Origin: Epiperipatus broadwayi
Taxonomy: Eukaryota > Onychophora > Udeonychophora > Euonychophora > Peripatidae
Assembly (NCBI GenBank): GCA_028023455.1
Contig: JAQFVV010000030.1
Location: forward strand, 638,501 to 702,500
Length of the DNA: 64,000 bases
Reading direction: 5' to 3'
Position numbers and translations under genes: made by a program. This document shows, in pieces, positions 40,236-52,490 of this stretch. The first letter of the stretch is position 1; each line of letters starts with the position of its first letter. Under the pieces are notes generated by a model that saw only the letters and a program-made list of their open reading frames with translations, was not told the origin of the DNA and searched no databases.

Positions 40236-40300
40236 ATTATTAAACATTACCCACAAATCCATTCACTTTCTATCCATCCTTAATATTAAAAGAACTTTTA
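39850..40300 (-). repeat. PLE-A upstream pseudo-LTR, interrupted
   Basis: A second copy of the PLE terminal sequence in the same orientation as 37014-37255 matches from the TTACAAG.ATAAAGCTA edge through CCCCAAATCC, ACCAGACCAGCA and TTCAGTGCTACACGCAG. It is then broken by a TA-rich palindromic insert (about 40010-40235) before the final CCCACAAATCCATTCACTTT block. Confidence 0.75.
40069..40163. repeat. 95 bp palindrome with TA-rich arms
   Basis: The left arm TGTAATATACAAATCAATAT, then TA repeats and CAAAATACAGT, pairs with the right arm ACTGTATTTTG, TA repeats, ATTGATTTGTATATTACA. Part of the right arm is repeated once more directly at about 40189-40208. Confidence 0.9.
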
Positions 40301-40309
40301 AATAAGTTA

Positions 40310-40757
40310 ATAAGAAATATGAAAGAAAATTAAAGTGGTTGTTTGGGAAAATTAATAAAACTTATAGTAGTGATAAAGGGTATAGGGTAATGTTTCTGAT
40401 GATAGGGTTGTTAATTTTTCTGATATAAAGTTAAATGATAGAGAATTAGATATTCTTGGTAAAGGCCCTAATTTTGTTCCATTTCATTCAAAAAATATAG
40501 TTTTTGATAAAATTTCGTCTATTGAATCTAGTAATTTGAGTGATGAGCAGAAAGTTGGTACTCAATTAATTTTAAATAAAAGTTTAAAAAGGAAATAAAA
40601 AATTATGGTTAATCCTGCTGAGGTTAGACATCTTAAGATAGGTTAATTCCTAATGATGCAGATCATTTCTCATGAAGAGGAATCTGGTAGGTTTGTCATC
40701 ATAAAAAAAAGAAATTCAAAGTGAAAATAGATAGAGAATTAAATAATGGTATATATA
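40310..40757 (+). pseudogene. PLE-B 5' portion, reverse transcriptase N-terminal region
   Basis: Plus-strand homologue of the PLE-A block at about 38860-39290: it has the same order of AAATATGAAAGAAAATTAA, TGGTTGTTTGGGAAAA, GATATTCTTGGTAAAGG and GATGAGCAGAAAGTTGGTA. It is separated from its continuation at 44388 by 3.6 kb of inserted DNA, and the break falls in a natural TA-rich stretch (AATGGTATATATAT). Several stops and frame changes are present. The 5' end of the element is missing: it begins near 40310, directly against the PLE-A pseudo-LTR. Confidence 0.8.
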
Positions 40758-40761
40758 TCAT

Positions 40762-40763
<2 letters not shown>

Positions 40764-40799
<36 letters not shown>
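40764..40799. repeat. (TA)n microsatellite at RTE 3' border
   Basis: A TA tract flanked on both sides by TATCATCAA, so the LINE tail combines a TA array with ATC units. Confidence 0.9.
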
Positions 40800-40801
<2 letters not shown>

Positions 40802-42085
40802 TCAACCATTATCAATCCACTGCAGGATGAAGGTCTCTCCAAATTTAATCCATCTTCTCCGATCTTTAGCTTCTCTTCTCCACAACACTCCTGCACATTT
40901 TCTTATTTCATCCATCCATCTCACATGTGGTCTCTTTCTGGGTCTTTTACAATCTCTTGGAATCCAGTTTAAAATTTCAATTGTCCATCTATTATCATCT
41001 CTTCTAGCAATATGTCCAGCCCAACTCCATTTCAATCTTTTAATTTTTCCAATAAGATCAGTAACACCTGTTTGTTGTCTTACCCATACATTGCGTTCTC
41101 GATCTCTTCTTGTTACTCCCAACATACATCTCTCCATTCTCCTATGAGTGGTCTGAAGTCTCTGTATTGCTCTTCTTTTAAGTGTCCAAGTCTCAAATCC
41201 ATAAGTAAGAACTGGTAAAACACATTTTTTAAAAACCATCCTTTTCAAACACATAGGCATATTACCTTTTAGTATCAAGTTATTTCTACCAAAAGCACTC
41301 CAACCAAGTTTAATTCTATGATTAATTTCCTCCATTATGTTTCCATCTGTATTAATAATCTGACCAAGATATTTGTAACTGTTAACTTCTTCTAATTCTT
41401 CATAATCAATCTTTATTTTCATATTTTGAGCAAATCGATTAAACATTACTTTAGTTTTTTTAACATTTATCTTTAGTCCTACTTTTCTACTTCCATCTGC
41501 TAACTCCTGCAACATTTCTTGCAGTTCTGAAGCATTATTTGCAAAAACAACTACATCATCTGAGAAATCTAAATGAGTTAAATACTCTCCATTTACTTTC
41601 ACTCCTTTAGTTTCCCATTTTAATCCACAAAATACTTCTTGCAGCACTGCTGTAAAGAATTTTGGAGATATGGAGTCACCTTGTCTTACACCTTTCTCAA
41701 TGTTGATTTTTCCAGTATCATTATGTAATCTAATTGTTGCTGTTGCATTTTTATAAATATTCTTTAAAATATGACAATATCCTGGATCTATACCTTGATG
41801 ATCCAATGCTTTAATCACTGAAGAAATGTGTATAGAATCGAATGCCTTTTCATAATCTAGAAATCCAAAACATAATGACAACTCATATTCATTTGTTCTT
41901 TCTATGACTTCTCTCAATACCTGGATATGATCTATTGTACTAAAACCACTTTTATATCCAGCTTGTTCTCTTGGTTGGTGGAAATCCAAAGTTCTCTGTA
42001 GACGAGTTGTAATTATCTTGGTAAAAATTTTATATAAAACTGATAAGGCTGATAGGTCTGTAATTTCTAATATCTTCTTTATCAC
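40802..42085 (-). CDS. RTE reverse transcriptase, 427-residue open frame (partial)
   Basis: Copies LINE RNA into DNA at the nicked target site. The open frame covers most of the RT and the C-terminal domain. Motif A is [10 protein letters not shown] (residues 75-84, Asp77). [13 protein letters not shown] (132-144) is motif B. FSDD (174-177) is motif C; the family usually has FADD, and both Asp are kept. [12 protein letters not shown] (203-214) is motif D and YLG (239-241) motif E. The C-terminal block [13 protein letters not shown] (355-367) and [17 protein letters not shown] are typical of this LINE group. The true protein continues upstream: RNYRPISL is readable in another frame just above 42050, so the start Met is an artefact of a frameshift. 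The fingers and the endonuclease link are lost. Confidence 0.88.
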   Translation of the reverse strand: MIKKILEITDLSALSVLYKIFTKIITTRLQRTLDFHQPREQAGYKSGFSTIDHIQVLREVIERTNEYELSLCFGFLDYEKAFDSIHISSVIKALDHQGIDPGYCHILKNIYKNATATIRLHNDTGKINIEKGVRQGDSISPKFFTAVLQEVFCGLKWETKGVKVNGEYLTHLDFSDDVVVFANNASELQEMLQELADGSRKVGLKINVKKTKVMFNRFAQNMKIKIDYEELEEVNSYKYLGQIINTDGNIMEEINHRIKLGWSAFGRNNLILKGNMPMCLKRMVFKKCVLPVLTYGFETWTLKRRAIQRLQTTHRRMERCMLGVTRRDRERNVWVRQQTGVTDLIGKIKRLKWSWAGHIARRDDNRWTIEILNWIPRDCKRPRKRPHVRWMDEIRKCAGVLWRREAKDRRRWIKFGETFILQWIDNG

Positions 42086-42797
42086 CTTTTTTAAATATTA
42101 ATATTATTACTGCATTCTTCCAATCTTCCGGTACATCTCTATCATTTAGACATTTGGTATATAACTTTGCTAAAATTGTTTCTATTTCTTCACCTGCTTC
42201 TTTTAATATATCAATTATAATTCCATCATTTCCTGGAGCCTTTCCTTACTTCATACACTTAATTCCATGTCTCACTTCTTCATTTAAAATTCTGGGCAAT
42301 TCGGAAGATGTAATAGATATAGGAGGTACTTGTTCTTTATTACTGTATAATTCTTGATAAAAATTTTCTACCAATTTCATGATGTGATCTCTCTTTTTAG
42401 TCATAATTCCATCTTTTTTTCTTATTGCAGATATAAATTTCCTACCAATACCAAAATGTTGTTTAACATTTTTGAGACTTTTATTTTCTTCTACAGTTTC
42501 CTTGCTATTTCACAGTTAATACTTTCTTATATCATTTTCAACTCTTTTCCGTACCATTTTACAAAATTCGAGATATTCAATTCTTTTTAATACATCATTT
42601 TTCATATATTTTCATATTCCTTCTTTTCTTCATAAATTCTCTAGTCTCAGTAGAAATTTTATTAGTCAATTGCTGCTTTTTTTTACCAGCTATGTTTGTT
42701 GCAGTTTTTAAAAGTGTATCAGTTATTTTCATATTAATTTCATTCAAATCTGAATCATGTTCAAAATCTCCTAACACTTTAAACCTATTTGTAAGTT
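42086..42797 (-). pseudogene. RTE-3 linker between endonuclease and RT, broken
   Basis: The segment contains [20 protein letters not shown] and RNYRPISL just upstream of the RT frame (about 42150-42050), and a 60-codon frame at 42595-42777 from the linker (DLNEINMKITDTLLKTA). The pieces lie in different frames. Homologous text is found in RTE-1 (23760-24290) and RTE-4 (53800-54500). Confidence 0.75.
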
Positions 42798-43789
42798 CTA
42801 ATTTAAATTCATTAGAATGTTTCTGAAGATTAGGAATATCAACTGTAAATATTGTTTTTTTAATAAGTTTTTTCTCTCTAATTTTACATTAACACGTAAC
42901 TTACACCTTACTGAACGATGATCATTTCCTGTGTTAAATTTATTAAGAACATTACAATCTTGAAATATGCATTTTCTGTTAGTCAAAATATAATCCAATT
43001 TTGCTGTATCTTCATTTGGATACTTCCATGTCCATTTCCTTTTAACATTTTTCTCAAAAAATGAATTCATAATATAAAGTTTTTCTTTTTCTGCAAACTC
43101 CACAAGTCTATGTCCTCTCTCATTTCTATTCCCATAACCAAAATTATCTACAGTAATTTCATCTTTCATTTGTCTACCAATTCTAACATTAAAGTCTCCC
43201 ATAACAATTTTAAAATGTTGTTTACTCTGATCAAAAGCCTTTTGTACATCCATATAAAAATCTTCTACTACTTCATCACTATGAGAACTTGTTGGGGCAT
43301 AAACCAAAATTATTTGCTTTTCGTATCTGCTATTAAGTTGTATAACTAATCTTGCCACTCTGTCTGATATACCATCAATCTCCACAATATTGTTCTTCCA
43401 CTTTTTTTTATAATGAATCCTACTCCACTTGCATTTCCAATATGTGTGCCTTTATAATAGAGTATATGTCCACTTGTTAAATCAATTGTTTCTTCTCCTT
43501 TTCTTCTAACTTCACAAAGTCCAATAATCTCCCATTTAATATAAGACAGTTCTTCTTCTAATTCTTGCAATCTTCCTTCACTTGAAAGTGATCCGCAGTT
43601 GTAAGTACCTAAATAAAAAGTCGTCATCAAATGGCAGCCTGGGTCCACAATCAAAGGATTCTTAGCACCCTCCGCCATCGGCCACCAACCGATGCCTTGG
43701 TTGGTGACTTTACAGCCTCCTGGGAATAAGGGCCATGCTTTATTTTTGTCTGTCATAATTGTATGTATGTATTGGAAAATATTTATCAT
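42798..43789 (-). pseudogene. RTE-3 AP-type endonuclease, one frameshift
   Basis: Nicks target DNA to prime reverse transcription. Two overlapping frames make up the domain. The first (43789-43346) has LGTYN and IIGLCEVRRKGEE with the catalytic Glu. The second (43385-42798, 195 residues) has VYAPT (28-32), GDFN (63-66), WTWKYPN, LDYILT (130-135) and NDHR (154-157), which together are the APE-like catalytic set. The frames join at an A8 run near 43405, where one extra A would keep the frame, so a single-base loss is the likely lesion. After LERKNLL the frame decays. Confidence 0.85.
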
Positions 43790-44079
43790 TTACACAAACA
43801 TTCATTCTGCCTTATCAGGCACTGAGAAGAAAGACCATGATGTTTCTTGATCTTAAACTCAGAGGTAAAAAGCCAATAAACTCACCACGCTGGCTAATGC
43901 ATGTTGGTGAGCAGCTCATCCATGTTTGTATACTATATGAATAATCACATAGTAATAACAGCTGCAACGACAAGAACGTATGGAGTGGGCATTAGGAATT
44001 TGCCGTGCTTGGTTCCTTTAAGGCCTCCAAGAGGAATCAAAGGGTCTCCTTTCAGTTAATAGCAAACTCCTTTCTGCAG

Positions 44080-44080
<1 letters not shown>

Positions 44081-44173
<93 letters not shown>
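44081..44173. repeat. (TA)n microsatellite at RTE 5' border
   Basis: About 93 bp of uninterrupted TA directly follows the RTE leader. Confidence 0.98.
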
Positions 44174-44175
<2 letters not shown>

Positions 44176-44363
44176 AAACTACCCCAAATGCAAAATTAAA
44201 CCAGACCAGCATAAAAATAATATAAAAACACAACCTAAGGTTTCACTGCTACAAGCAGACTTCTCAAGTGTAAAGAACTACAAAAACTACACAATATATA
44301 TAATATTAAAAACTACCCACAAATCCATTTACTTCCCATCCACCCTTAATATTAAAAGAACTC
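44174..44363 (-). repeat. Isolated PLE pseudo-LTR fragment
   Basis: Minus-oriented copy of the PLE-A terminal repeat: ACCCCAAATGCAAAATTAAA, CCAGACCAGCATAAA, GGTTTCACTGCTACAAGCAG and CCCATCCACCCTTAATATTA are all present. It lies between two TA tracts, immediately before the 3' half of PLE-B, and faces away from it. Confidence 0.85.
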
Positions 44364-44388
44364 ATATATATATATATATATATATATG
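44364..44388. repeat. (TA)n microsatellite
   Basis: About 24 bp of TA joins the pseudo-LTR fragment to the resumed PLE-B coding region. Confidence 0.9.
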
Positions 44389-45909
44389 TCTTTAGATAAA
44401 GATCCAGGTAATGTGATTAGAAGAGAGTTGATAGATATTATGAAGAAAATTGTAAATTTAAAATTTTTTAATAGAGTAGATTATTTAAAATGTTATGCAA
44501 ATGATTTAATATTAGCTAAGATGTTTGTGCATATTATGACTCATAAAGATGGTTTTCCTTTAAGATTTATTTTTGATTTTCCAGATAGTGTTGTAGAGGG
44601 TATTTCTAGATTCTTGAATATTTTTTTCAAACAATTTGTTGATTTTGGTCACTACACAGATTCTTCTTCTCTTGAGACTTTTGATAAAATTAATAATATT
44701 AAAATGGAAAGTAATTGGGTATTTAGTAGTCTAGATATTAAAAATATGTATCAGTCTGTCAATAGGTTCAGCAGTATTGATGTTCTTATGTCTATATTGA
44801 CTAAGAAAAGTTCTTTATCAAAAAATAAAATTAAGGTAATTAAAGATTTGCTTTTATTATTGGAAGATTCTATGTACTTTACTTATAAGAGTAATTTTTA
44901 TAAAATTAAGGAAGGGTGGATAATAGGTTATATTATTTCTCCTTTAGTATGGTCAGTTTATATTAATTATATGGAGGAGGAAATTATTATTAAAAAGAAT
45001 TGTTTGTATGTAAAGTTATTTGTCAGATATGTTGATAATTGTTTATTTGTAATTTAGAATGATAAATTGAAGGAATTTGTAAATGTGTTTAATTGTTTTG
45101 ATCCTTCTTTAAGATATGTGTTAGAAGGAGGGGGTTCAATTTTGGTAAGTTAAAATTTTTAGATTTTTTGGTGATTAGAAATGTATAGTCTAATTTTTTA
45201 CTATGCAGCCATTTTGTTAAAAGTAGACAATTAAGATCTATAATTATACATGATAGCTATCAGTCTGTATCTCATAAATAGCTGCTTTAAGGAATTATTG
45301 TCATAGGAACAATAAATTAAATAATTCTAGTGGAGTAGCTTTGTTTCAGAAATGTCAATTTTATAAAGATTACTTGAGGGTTGGTTACTCTGATAAATTT
45401 ATTAAAAGTATTTTATTTAATAGTAATATTTGTAAGGGTGTCAATGATAGAGAAAATATGATTTTATTTCTTTGCCATTTAAATTGTCTTCTTATAACAT
45501 TGTATGTAGGAATAGTAAATTGTTTGGAAATAATATAATCGCTTGGAAAAGGGTGTTACAAGGAATAATTTTTAAAATAATACAAAGGAAAGTTTGGATA
45601 GAAAGACTATTTTTGGTGTAGTATATTTTATCTCTTGTTTTTTGTAAAAAGGTCTACATAGGTCAGAGTAGTTTGAGTTTAAATGAAAGATCAAAGGTTC
45701 ATAAAAGTAGAGTTAAAATTAGATATCTTGGTTCTGCTTTGTATGTACATAAAAAGATACAGGCCACACTTTTAATTTTGATGGAGCTAAGGTTGTCTTC
45801 TTTGAGAGAAATGAAATCAAAAGAAAAATTAAAAATTTTTTTATTGAAAATGTATTATTCTGAAGCAATTAACTTATTTAAAAGTTCTTTTATTAATAAG
45901 GCTGGATGA
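44388..45909 (+). pseudogene. PLE-B 3' portion: reverse transcriptase and GIY-YIG endonuclease
   Basis: A 223-residue frame (44386-45057) starts in the TA tract and continues the RT interrupted at 40757. Motif A is SSLDIKNMYQSV (114-125), the motif B region is EGWIIGYIISPLVWSVY (176-192), and motif C is YVDN (215-218, DNA 45028-45039). The second catalytic Asp is Asn here, while PLE-A keeps YADD. A stop follows five codons later. Downstream fragments include 45341-45538 and the endonuclease 45640-45909: VVYFISC in one frame, then CKKVYIGQSSLSLNERSKVH in another after a T-run, giving the C..C plus YIG signature of Penelope GIY-YIG domains. Clearly inactive. Confidence 0.85.
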
Positions 45910-46076
45910 GAAGTGAATGAATTTGTGGCCAATGTTTAATATTATATATATATTGTGTAATTTTTATAGTTCTTTACACTTGAGAAGGTGGCTTGTAGCA
46001 GTGACACCTTTGATTGTGTTTTAATATTATTTTATGCTGATCTGATTAAATTTTGGATTTGAGGTAATTTTAATTA
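45910..46076 (+). repeat. PLE-B 3' terminal repeat
   Basis: Plus-oriented equivalent of 37014-37255: CTTTACACTTGAGAAGGTGG, CTTGTAGCAGTGACACCTTT and TTTGAGGTAATTTTAATTA appear in order. Homology to the other copies ends near 46076. The hammerhead-like core is more decayed here (GACACC for GAAACC). Confidence 0.75.
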
Positions 46077-47077
46077 ATCTAAAGTCATAGATATAGGGTA
46101 TAACATTTGTAAAATAGGGTTTGAACATTGTAACAATGATTTGTTAAATCAGGATTAGTATGAAATAGATCAGCATGGTTTGATTAAATAAATGTGAGGG
46201 AGTAGACTAAGAAGAAAGTAAGAAAGATAGTGTAATAAATATTCCAACATTGATCAAGTGTCTGATTGTATTTATCTAGTAAAGTATAATATTCATCTTA
46301 TAAAAATTAAAACTGATAAAAATTATTTTATAAATTGTATTTGGTGATTGTTTTTCATGAATAAATAACCAAACATGATTGTGGAAACAATCTGATTCCA
46401 AGCTAGGAATGCACCTCAAATGACCACCATATTTTAATAATCTTTGAAAATTTATGGACAAAGACAAAATGTCATGTCACAATATATTTATATTTGATAG
46501 AAGTTGCTTTGGTATTTGATAGACAACTAAGTTAAAATCTATTGGAAACACATTTTATTATGTAAAACTAAGTTGATTAGTTATAAAACAGAGGATGATA
46601 AAATATCAAATATTCAATAAATTTACATATTGAAGTTAACAATTATTGTAGAACTTTCATTAGTTTTAAATAAAGATTCCAAGAGGGTAATATATTTTAT
46701 TTCAATTTAATAACATTTTAAAAATCATTTTAAACTTTTAATGTATATATCATATTTAGTATGGGTACATATTTATATATGCCTAATAAATCAGCAACAA
46801 TGTTTTTTATTGGAAACTGTCGGGCAATTTTTTTATTTAAATAGATGTTTTTAAAAAAAATGTAAACTAGACAACTTGCATTATTTAAAACAATGATGTT
46901 AAACTTATATAAGAGTGAATGTTTTTTTTCTTAGCATTTTTTAAAACAACTGCTTTTAAATAAAAATATATCTATCAATTAAAAACTTAGTATCTCATAT
47001 ATATATATATGTGTGTGTGTGTGTCAATTAATTAAAACAAAATTGTAATTATAAGAAAAATACTAAATTCAATACTT
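46077..47077. other. AT-rich DNA, nothing recognised
   Basis: No feature supported apart from a short TA/TG run near 46998-47023. Confidence 0.5.
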
Positions 47078-47210
47078 TACAAACTATTATAAACAATCCT
47101 TGAATCCACAGAAGTACTTTCTGTTAGTTTTTTAAACTTGCCTCAACTGCCATTAAGATATTAACTGAAAGTACTTCAGTGGATTTAAGGATTGTTTATA
47201 ATAGTTTGTA
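47078..47210. repeat. 133 bp inverted repeat
   Basis: The left arm TACAAACTATTATAAACAAT, CCTTGAATCCAC, GAAGTACTTTC pairs with the right arm GAAAGTACTTC, GTGGATTTAAGG, ATTGTTTATAATAGTTTGTA. A spacer of about 30 bp is less AT-rich. Probably a small foldback element. Confidence 0.9.
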
Positions 47211-47221
47211 AACATTAAATT

Positions 47222-47224
<3 letters not shown>

Positions 47225-47258
<34 letters not shown>

Positions 47259-47322
47259 TATATATTTATATAGAACTGTGTGTAATATAAGTATACACAT
47301 ATATATATATATATATATATAT
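47225..47322. repeat. Two (TA)n tracts
   Basis: TA arrays at 47225-47254 and 47299-47322 are separated by 44 bp of AT-rich DNA. Confidence 0.9.
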
Positions 47323-47357
47323 GTGTGTAAAATAATGCTTAAATCTAAATTGAATAA

Positions 47358-48024
47358 ATATGTAACCATTAGAAACCAAACAGTCACTAACGAAACATTC
47401 ACTATATAGATAGTAATCAATATATCTCACTGTAGTCAAGGCAATCTCTCACCTTTTAATAGCAAGAGTGGAAATGACCTCTTACTGATGGTCCTTTGAA
47501 TATATATGGACACGTAAAGATTGCAACTTGCCCACAGAGAATGAAATGGTGATATATTCAATGGATCATTAGTAGGAGTGGATTTTCACACTTGCTATTA
47601 AAGATAATAGGTTGCCTTGACAACAGTGAAAAGTATTGATTACTATCTATATTATGAATGTTTAGGTGGTGACTGGTTGGTTTCTAATGGTTAATATATT
47701 TATCCCATTTAGCTTTAAACATTATTTTACTTATTATTTAAATAATACATGAGCAAATTAAAAGTATTGTAGTTTGTAATGTTATAATTGACTATTTATT
47801 AGTCTGCATTACATAGACATGTTTATTTCATGTTTAAAAGAGATTTATTTAAACTTTGTTGTATAAATATTTCTATCTCTTTGGTCAAGTTGCAATTTTT
47901 AAGTGCCCATATACATTCAATGGACCATAATGTGAGAGGTTGCCTTGACAACAGTGAGAAATATTAATTACTATCTATATTGTGAATGTTTAGGTGGTGA
48001 TTGTTTGTTTTCTAATGGTTAAAT
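47358..48024. repeat. Three related ~90 bp arms, one inverted
   Basis: The arm at 47358-47450 (TAACCATTAGAAACCAAACA ... CAAGGCAATC) is the inverted counterpart of the arm at 47605-47696 (GGTTGCCTTGACAACAGTGA ... GGTTTCTAATGGTTAATA). A third arm at about 47930-48024 repeats the second in direct orientation with few differences. The first two define a ~340 bp inverted-repeat element with CTTTTAATAGCAAG/CTTGCTATTAAAG deeper pairing. The third looks like a deleted second copy. Confidence 0.85.
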
Positions 48025-49688
<1,664 letters not shown>

Positions 49689-49743
<55 letters not shown>

Positions 49744-49749
49744 ATATAT

Positions 49750-49789
<40 letters not shown>
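49689..49789. repeat. Two (TA)n tracts beside Rep1 copy B
   Basis: TA arrays at 49689-49739 and 49752-49789 flank a short GTACATATATCAA spacer. The second abuts the GTACC end of Rep1. Confidence 0.95.
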
Positions 49790-49790
<1 letters not shown>

Positions 49791-49792
<2 letters not shown>

Positions 49793-51360
49793 ACCTATAT
49801 TGATATAGGCACATATAATTTTTATCTAAAATTATTATTAAAGTAATCTTTCGTAAAAGAAAAACATAAAATTAAATGTTGAAGAGTTTATTCAGTTTGT
49901 TTTAGAAAAAGATAGAAATTAAATAGTTTTTATTAGTATTCGTAAAAATATAAATATACAAATCTCTTTTCATTCAAGTTTAATTAAAGAAAAATAATGT
50001 TAAAACTAAATAGTAAATTGTATTAAAAATATATGACCGTATATATGTGCGATTGTCAACAATAGAATAAATGTTATTATAAAGTTAAAAAAGATTATTA
50101 AAAAACACGGCAATGGTTATTAATTAAAATATAAAACAACATCTCTACATGGCTATTACTAATTAAGCAATCTTCCAAAACACGTTTATCAAATGATCAT
50201 CATTGGAATTTGATAACAGATCTTTGCCGGAGATATTAGAAAGACAACAAGGTGCAGGTATAAATAGACTTTTTTATCGGACAGTGAATCAGTTCACAAA
50301 GTAATTGAGTAGTGCAGTTCAGAAATTAATTGAGTCAGCTAAGAAACAAAATGCAGTGCTGAGAAAATTTTGGAACGCACGTTCACCTCCAGCCCAGATG
50401 TCCGAGAAAACAGCAGATCTGCCCGTGAAATAATGTCAGCTTAACATCTTAGAAAATCTCCGTCAGTATCTATTTGTCTCCGATAGCAATAATCGTGAAA
50501 ATCAGGAAACTCAGCAAGGAAACGTCCCAGCCGGCTGGTAAGCATTTATAATGGAAATATCCTCACCGAAAGCAGCCTCCAAAGAACAAAATTCTACGTC
50601 AACATTCAAAATCCTAGGTAAAACATTTGCTTATTTTCGTTATACTGTAATAGCCATTGCATTTCATTAATTCGTGCGAATCCTCCAAGAGTCTAATTAT
50701 ATGAACTCGATATCATACATAAATGAACTATTGATGTGTGTGATTAAATTTCAAATGCTATGTAATACTTTAATATTATTATGTGTGTGCATGAGTTAAT
50801 ATGTGTGTGATCCTTATATCAATATTATTAGCTAAATTAGATAAATACCAGTGTTTTGTTATGAAAGTAAATAAGAATATTTAAACTAGTTTAGAAATGT
50901 CAATTTAAAATATGCGTGTGTTTTATTAGAATTATAAAATGTTTAAATTTAGTAAATAAATGTTAGTTAATAAATTATCTTTAAAATTAAACTTTATTTG
51001 TCGGTCAATTCTTTTTAACAAACTCTTTATCAAGTCTTTTAACCACTAATTAAGTATAATCTATTAATGATTACAAACAACTGAGCTAGTCGTGGATTTA
51101 GGCGTTGGGTTAGTTGCCACTATTCAAAGTGCATTGTCTATTCTTTTAGAATAAGCAGCTGGCACCCGTGTTTATATACAAACAAAAAAAAGTGCTTTGA
51201 ACTTGGTGTTGAACTCAACAGTCGAGAAGAAGTTATGTCCTGGAAATGTAACGTTAGTTATATAATTTATAGCTATCGTTTGGGCATACATACTCTCCGA
51301 GTATGTTTTTCTCTGCCTAAGAGGCCGGTATTCGAATACACATATTCAAAAACGGTTCTC
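49791..51360 (-). mobile_element. Rep1 copy B, unclassified ~1.6 kb interspersed element
   Basis: Inverted full-length relative of 3128-4749. Read on the minus strand it begins GAGAACCG, then ATACCGGCCTCTTAGGC, CATACTCGGAGAG, CCAGGACATAACTTCTTCTC, GACCGACAAATAAAGTTTAA, ATGTTTTACCTAGGATTTT, GTGTTTTGGAAGATTGCTTA, and ends at GGTAC against TA repeats. Divergence from copy A is substantial (many substitutions and some 10-60 bp indels). Its interior around 50200-50600 keeps more GC than copy A, and CG sites at several positions are TG or CA in copy A. No ORF is present. Confidence 0.72.
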
Positions 51361-51379
51361 TATATATATATATATATAT
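51361..51379. repeat. (TA)n microsatellite
   Basis: TA tract at the right border of Rep1 copy B. Confidence 0.9.
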
Positions 51380-52490
51380 CAGTAAATAAGTCTCGACACT
51401 CAGCATGAGGTATTATATTTATCAATATATATATTTTCACATATAAAAGTATTAAGACATAATCAACATAATGAACCTAGGCAGCTATCTACACCAAACT
51501 TAAAATTTAATACATTTGTTTGATTTTGTTAATAAATATTAATAAAAAAATGGAAGTAATTGAATTGGAAAACATATATAAAAATAAATATTAATACCTG
51601 ATTTAACCTTCCACAATGGTCAGATAAGAGTTCTTGATTTAAACTTGGTTACACCTTAATTTTTAAGAAATGGTTTAATGTTTGATTAGTAAAAGTTTAT
51701 AATAATTGGAGTTCATAGTTCATATGTTACATTAAAGGAGTTTCTGGTTACTTGTGCCAATTCACACAAAGTTTTCTATTATTCATATTTTCTGTTCATG
51801 CAGTAGTTATCAATCCGGATGCATTCTTAGCTGTTTTGATCCTGCAACAATTTTATTGCTTTACCCATATGATTCAGCGTCTGCAATAGTACCATTCTAA
51901 CTTCAACAATCTCTTCATTTGGAGAGGGTGAAAATTATGTCTCCCCCTCCTCAAAAATCAAGCTAGAACTGTACTTAATTTAAATTTCCTCTTTTCATAT
52001 TCCTGCTTTGGATTCACTAACCATAGTTTCCTGTTCCTGTGGTTTTCATTAGGGTCTGAGTGTTGGTTGACCTTCCATAAACAGCAACATAATCTTTTTA
52101 AAAATTTTTTATATCTCTTATCTGATTTTTAATTATAAATTTGTCCCAATGGCTCATTTACTTTAGATTTATTAAAACCAACCATCATTTCCATATTGAA
52201 TTTTAACACAATAGAAGGTAATTTAATTATTGTACATTCTTAAAGATATATTTTTATCTTTAAATCTTTAAGGTTTTGCTTAAAATTTAGTTTTAAAATA
52301 CTTTTTAAAAATAAAGTTATCTTTTCATAATTTTCAATCTGTGTTGTTTATATTAATATATGTTTTTTCACGCTTTTAGTTTTCAATTTTTAATTCTGAC
52401 TTTTATTTAATAACCTAATTTGTAAACATTTTTACTTTATTTTTATTTTTTTAAAATAATGTAATGGCGTGTGTTCCCACTACAATATAT
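51380..52490. other. No gene; less AT-rich patch at 51700-52100
   Basis: The patch at 51700-52100 has fewer stops on the minus strand but no recognisable motif. The rest is AT-rich. One further copy of the ACACTCA-CATGAGGT motif occurs at about 51394. Confidence 0.45.

Larger units (their letters stand above)
37014..40300 (-). mobile_element. Penelope-like element copy A (PLE-A)
   Basis: A minus-strand Penelope-like retroelement. It is bounded by similar sequences in the same orientation, 37014-37255 and 39850-40300, which serve as its pseudo-LTRs. Between them the minus strand encodes, in order, an N-terminal region, a PLE reverse transcriptase and a GIY-YIG endonuclease region. Copy B (40310-40757 plus 44388-46076) is the closest relative and faces the opposite way. 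A tRNA-derived SINE interrupts it at 37925-38031 and a palindromic TA-rich insert lies within its upstream repeat at about 40010-40235. Stops and frameshifts make it inactive. Confidence 0.85.
40797..44080 (-). mobile_element. RTE-clade LINE, near full length (RTE-3)
   Basis: A 3.28 kb minus-strand non-LTR retrotransposon, the usual length for the RTE clade. It has a ~290 bp 5' leader (43790-44080, less AT-rich), an AP-type endonuclease (about 43789-42800), a linker, a reverse transcriptase (42085-40802 and just upstream) and a 3' end with GATGAT-type tail units. It lies inside PLE-B, with TA tracts at both borders. It is the reference copy for RTE-1, RTE-2 and RTE-4. Frameshifts at an A-run in the endonuclease and near the start of the RT palm show it is inactive. 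Confidence 0.92.
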
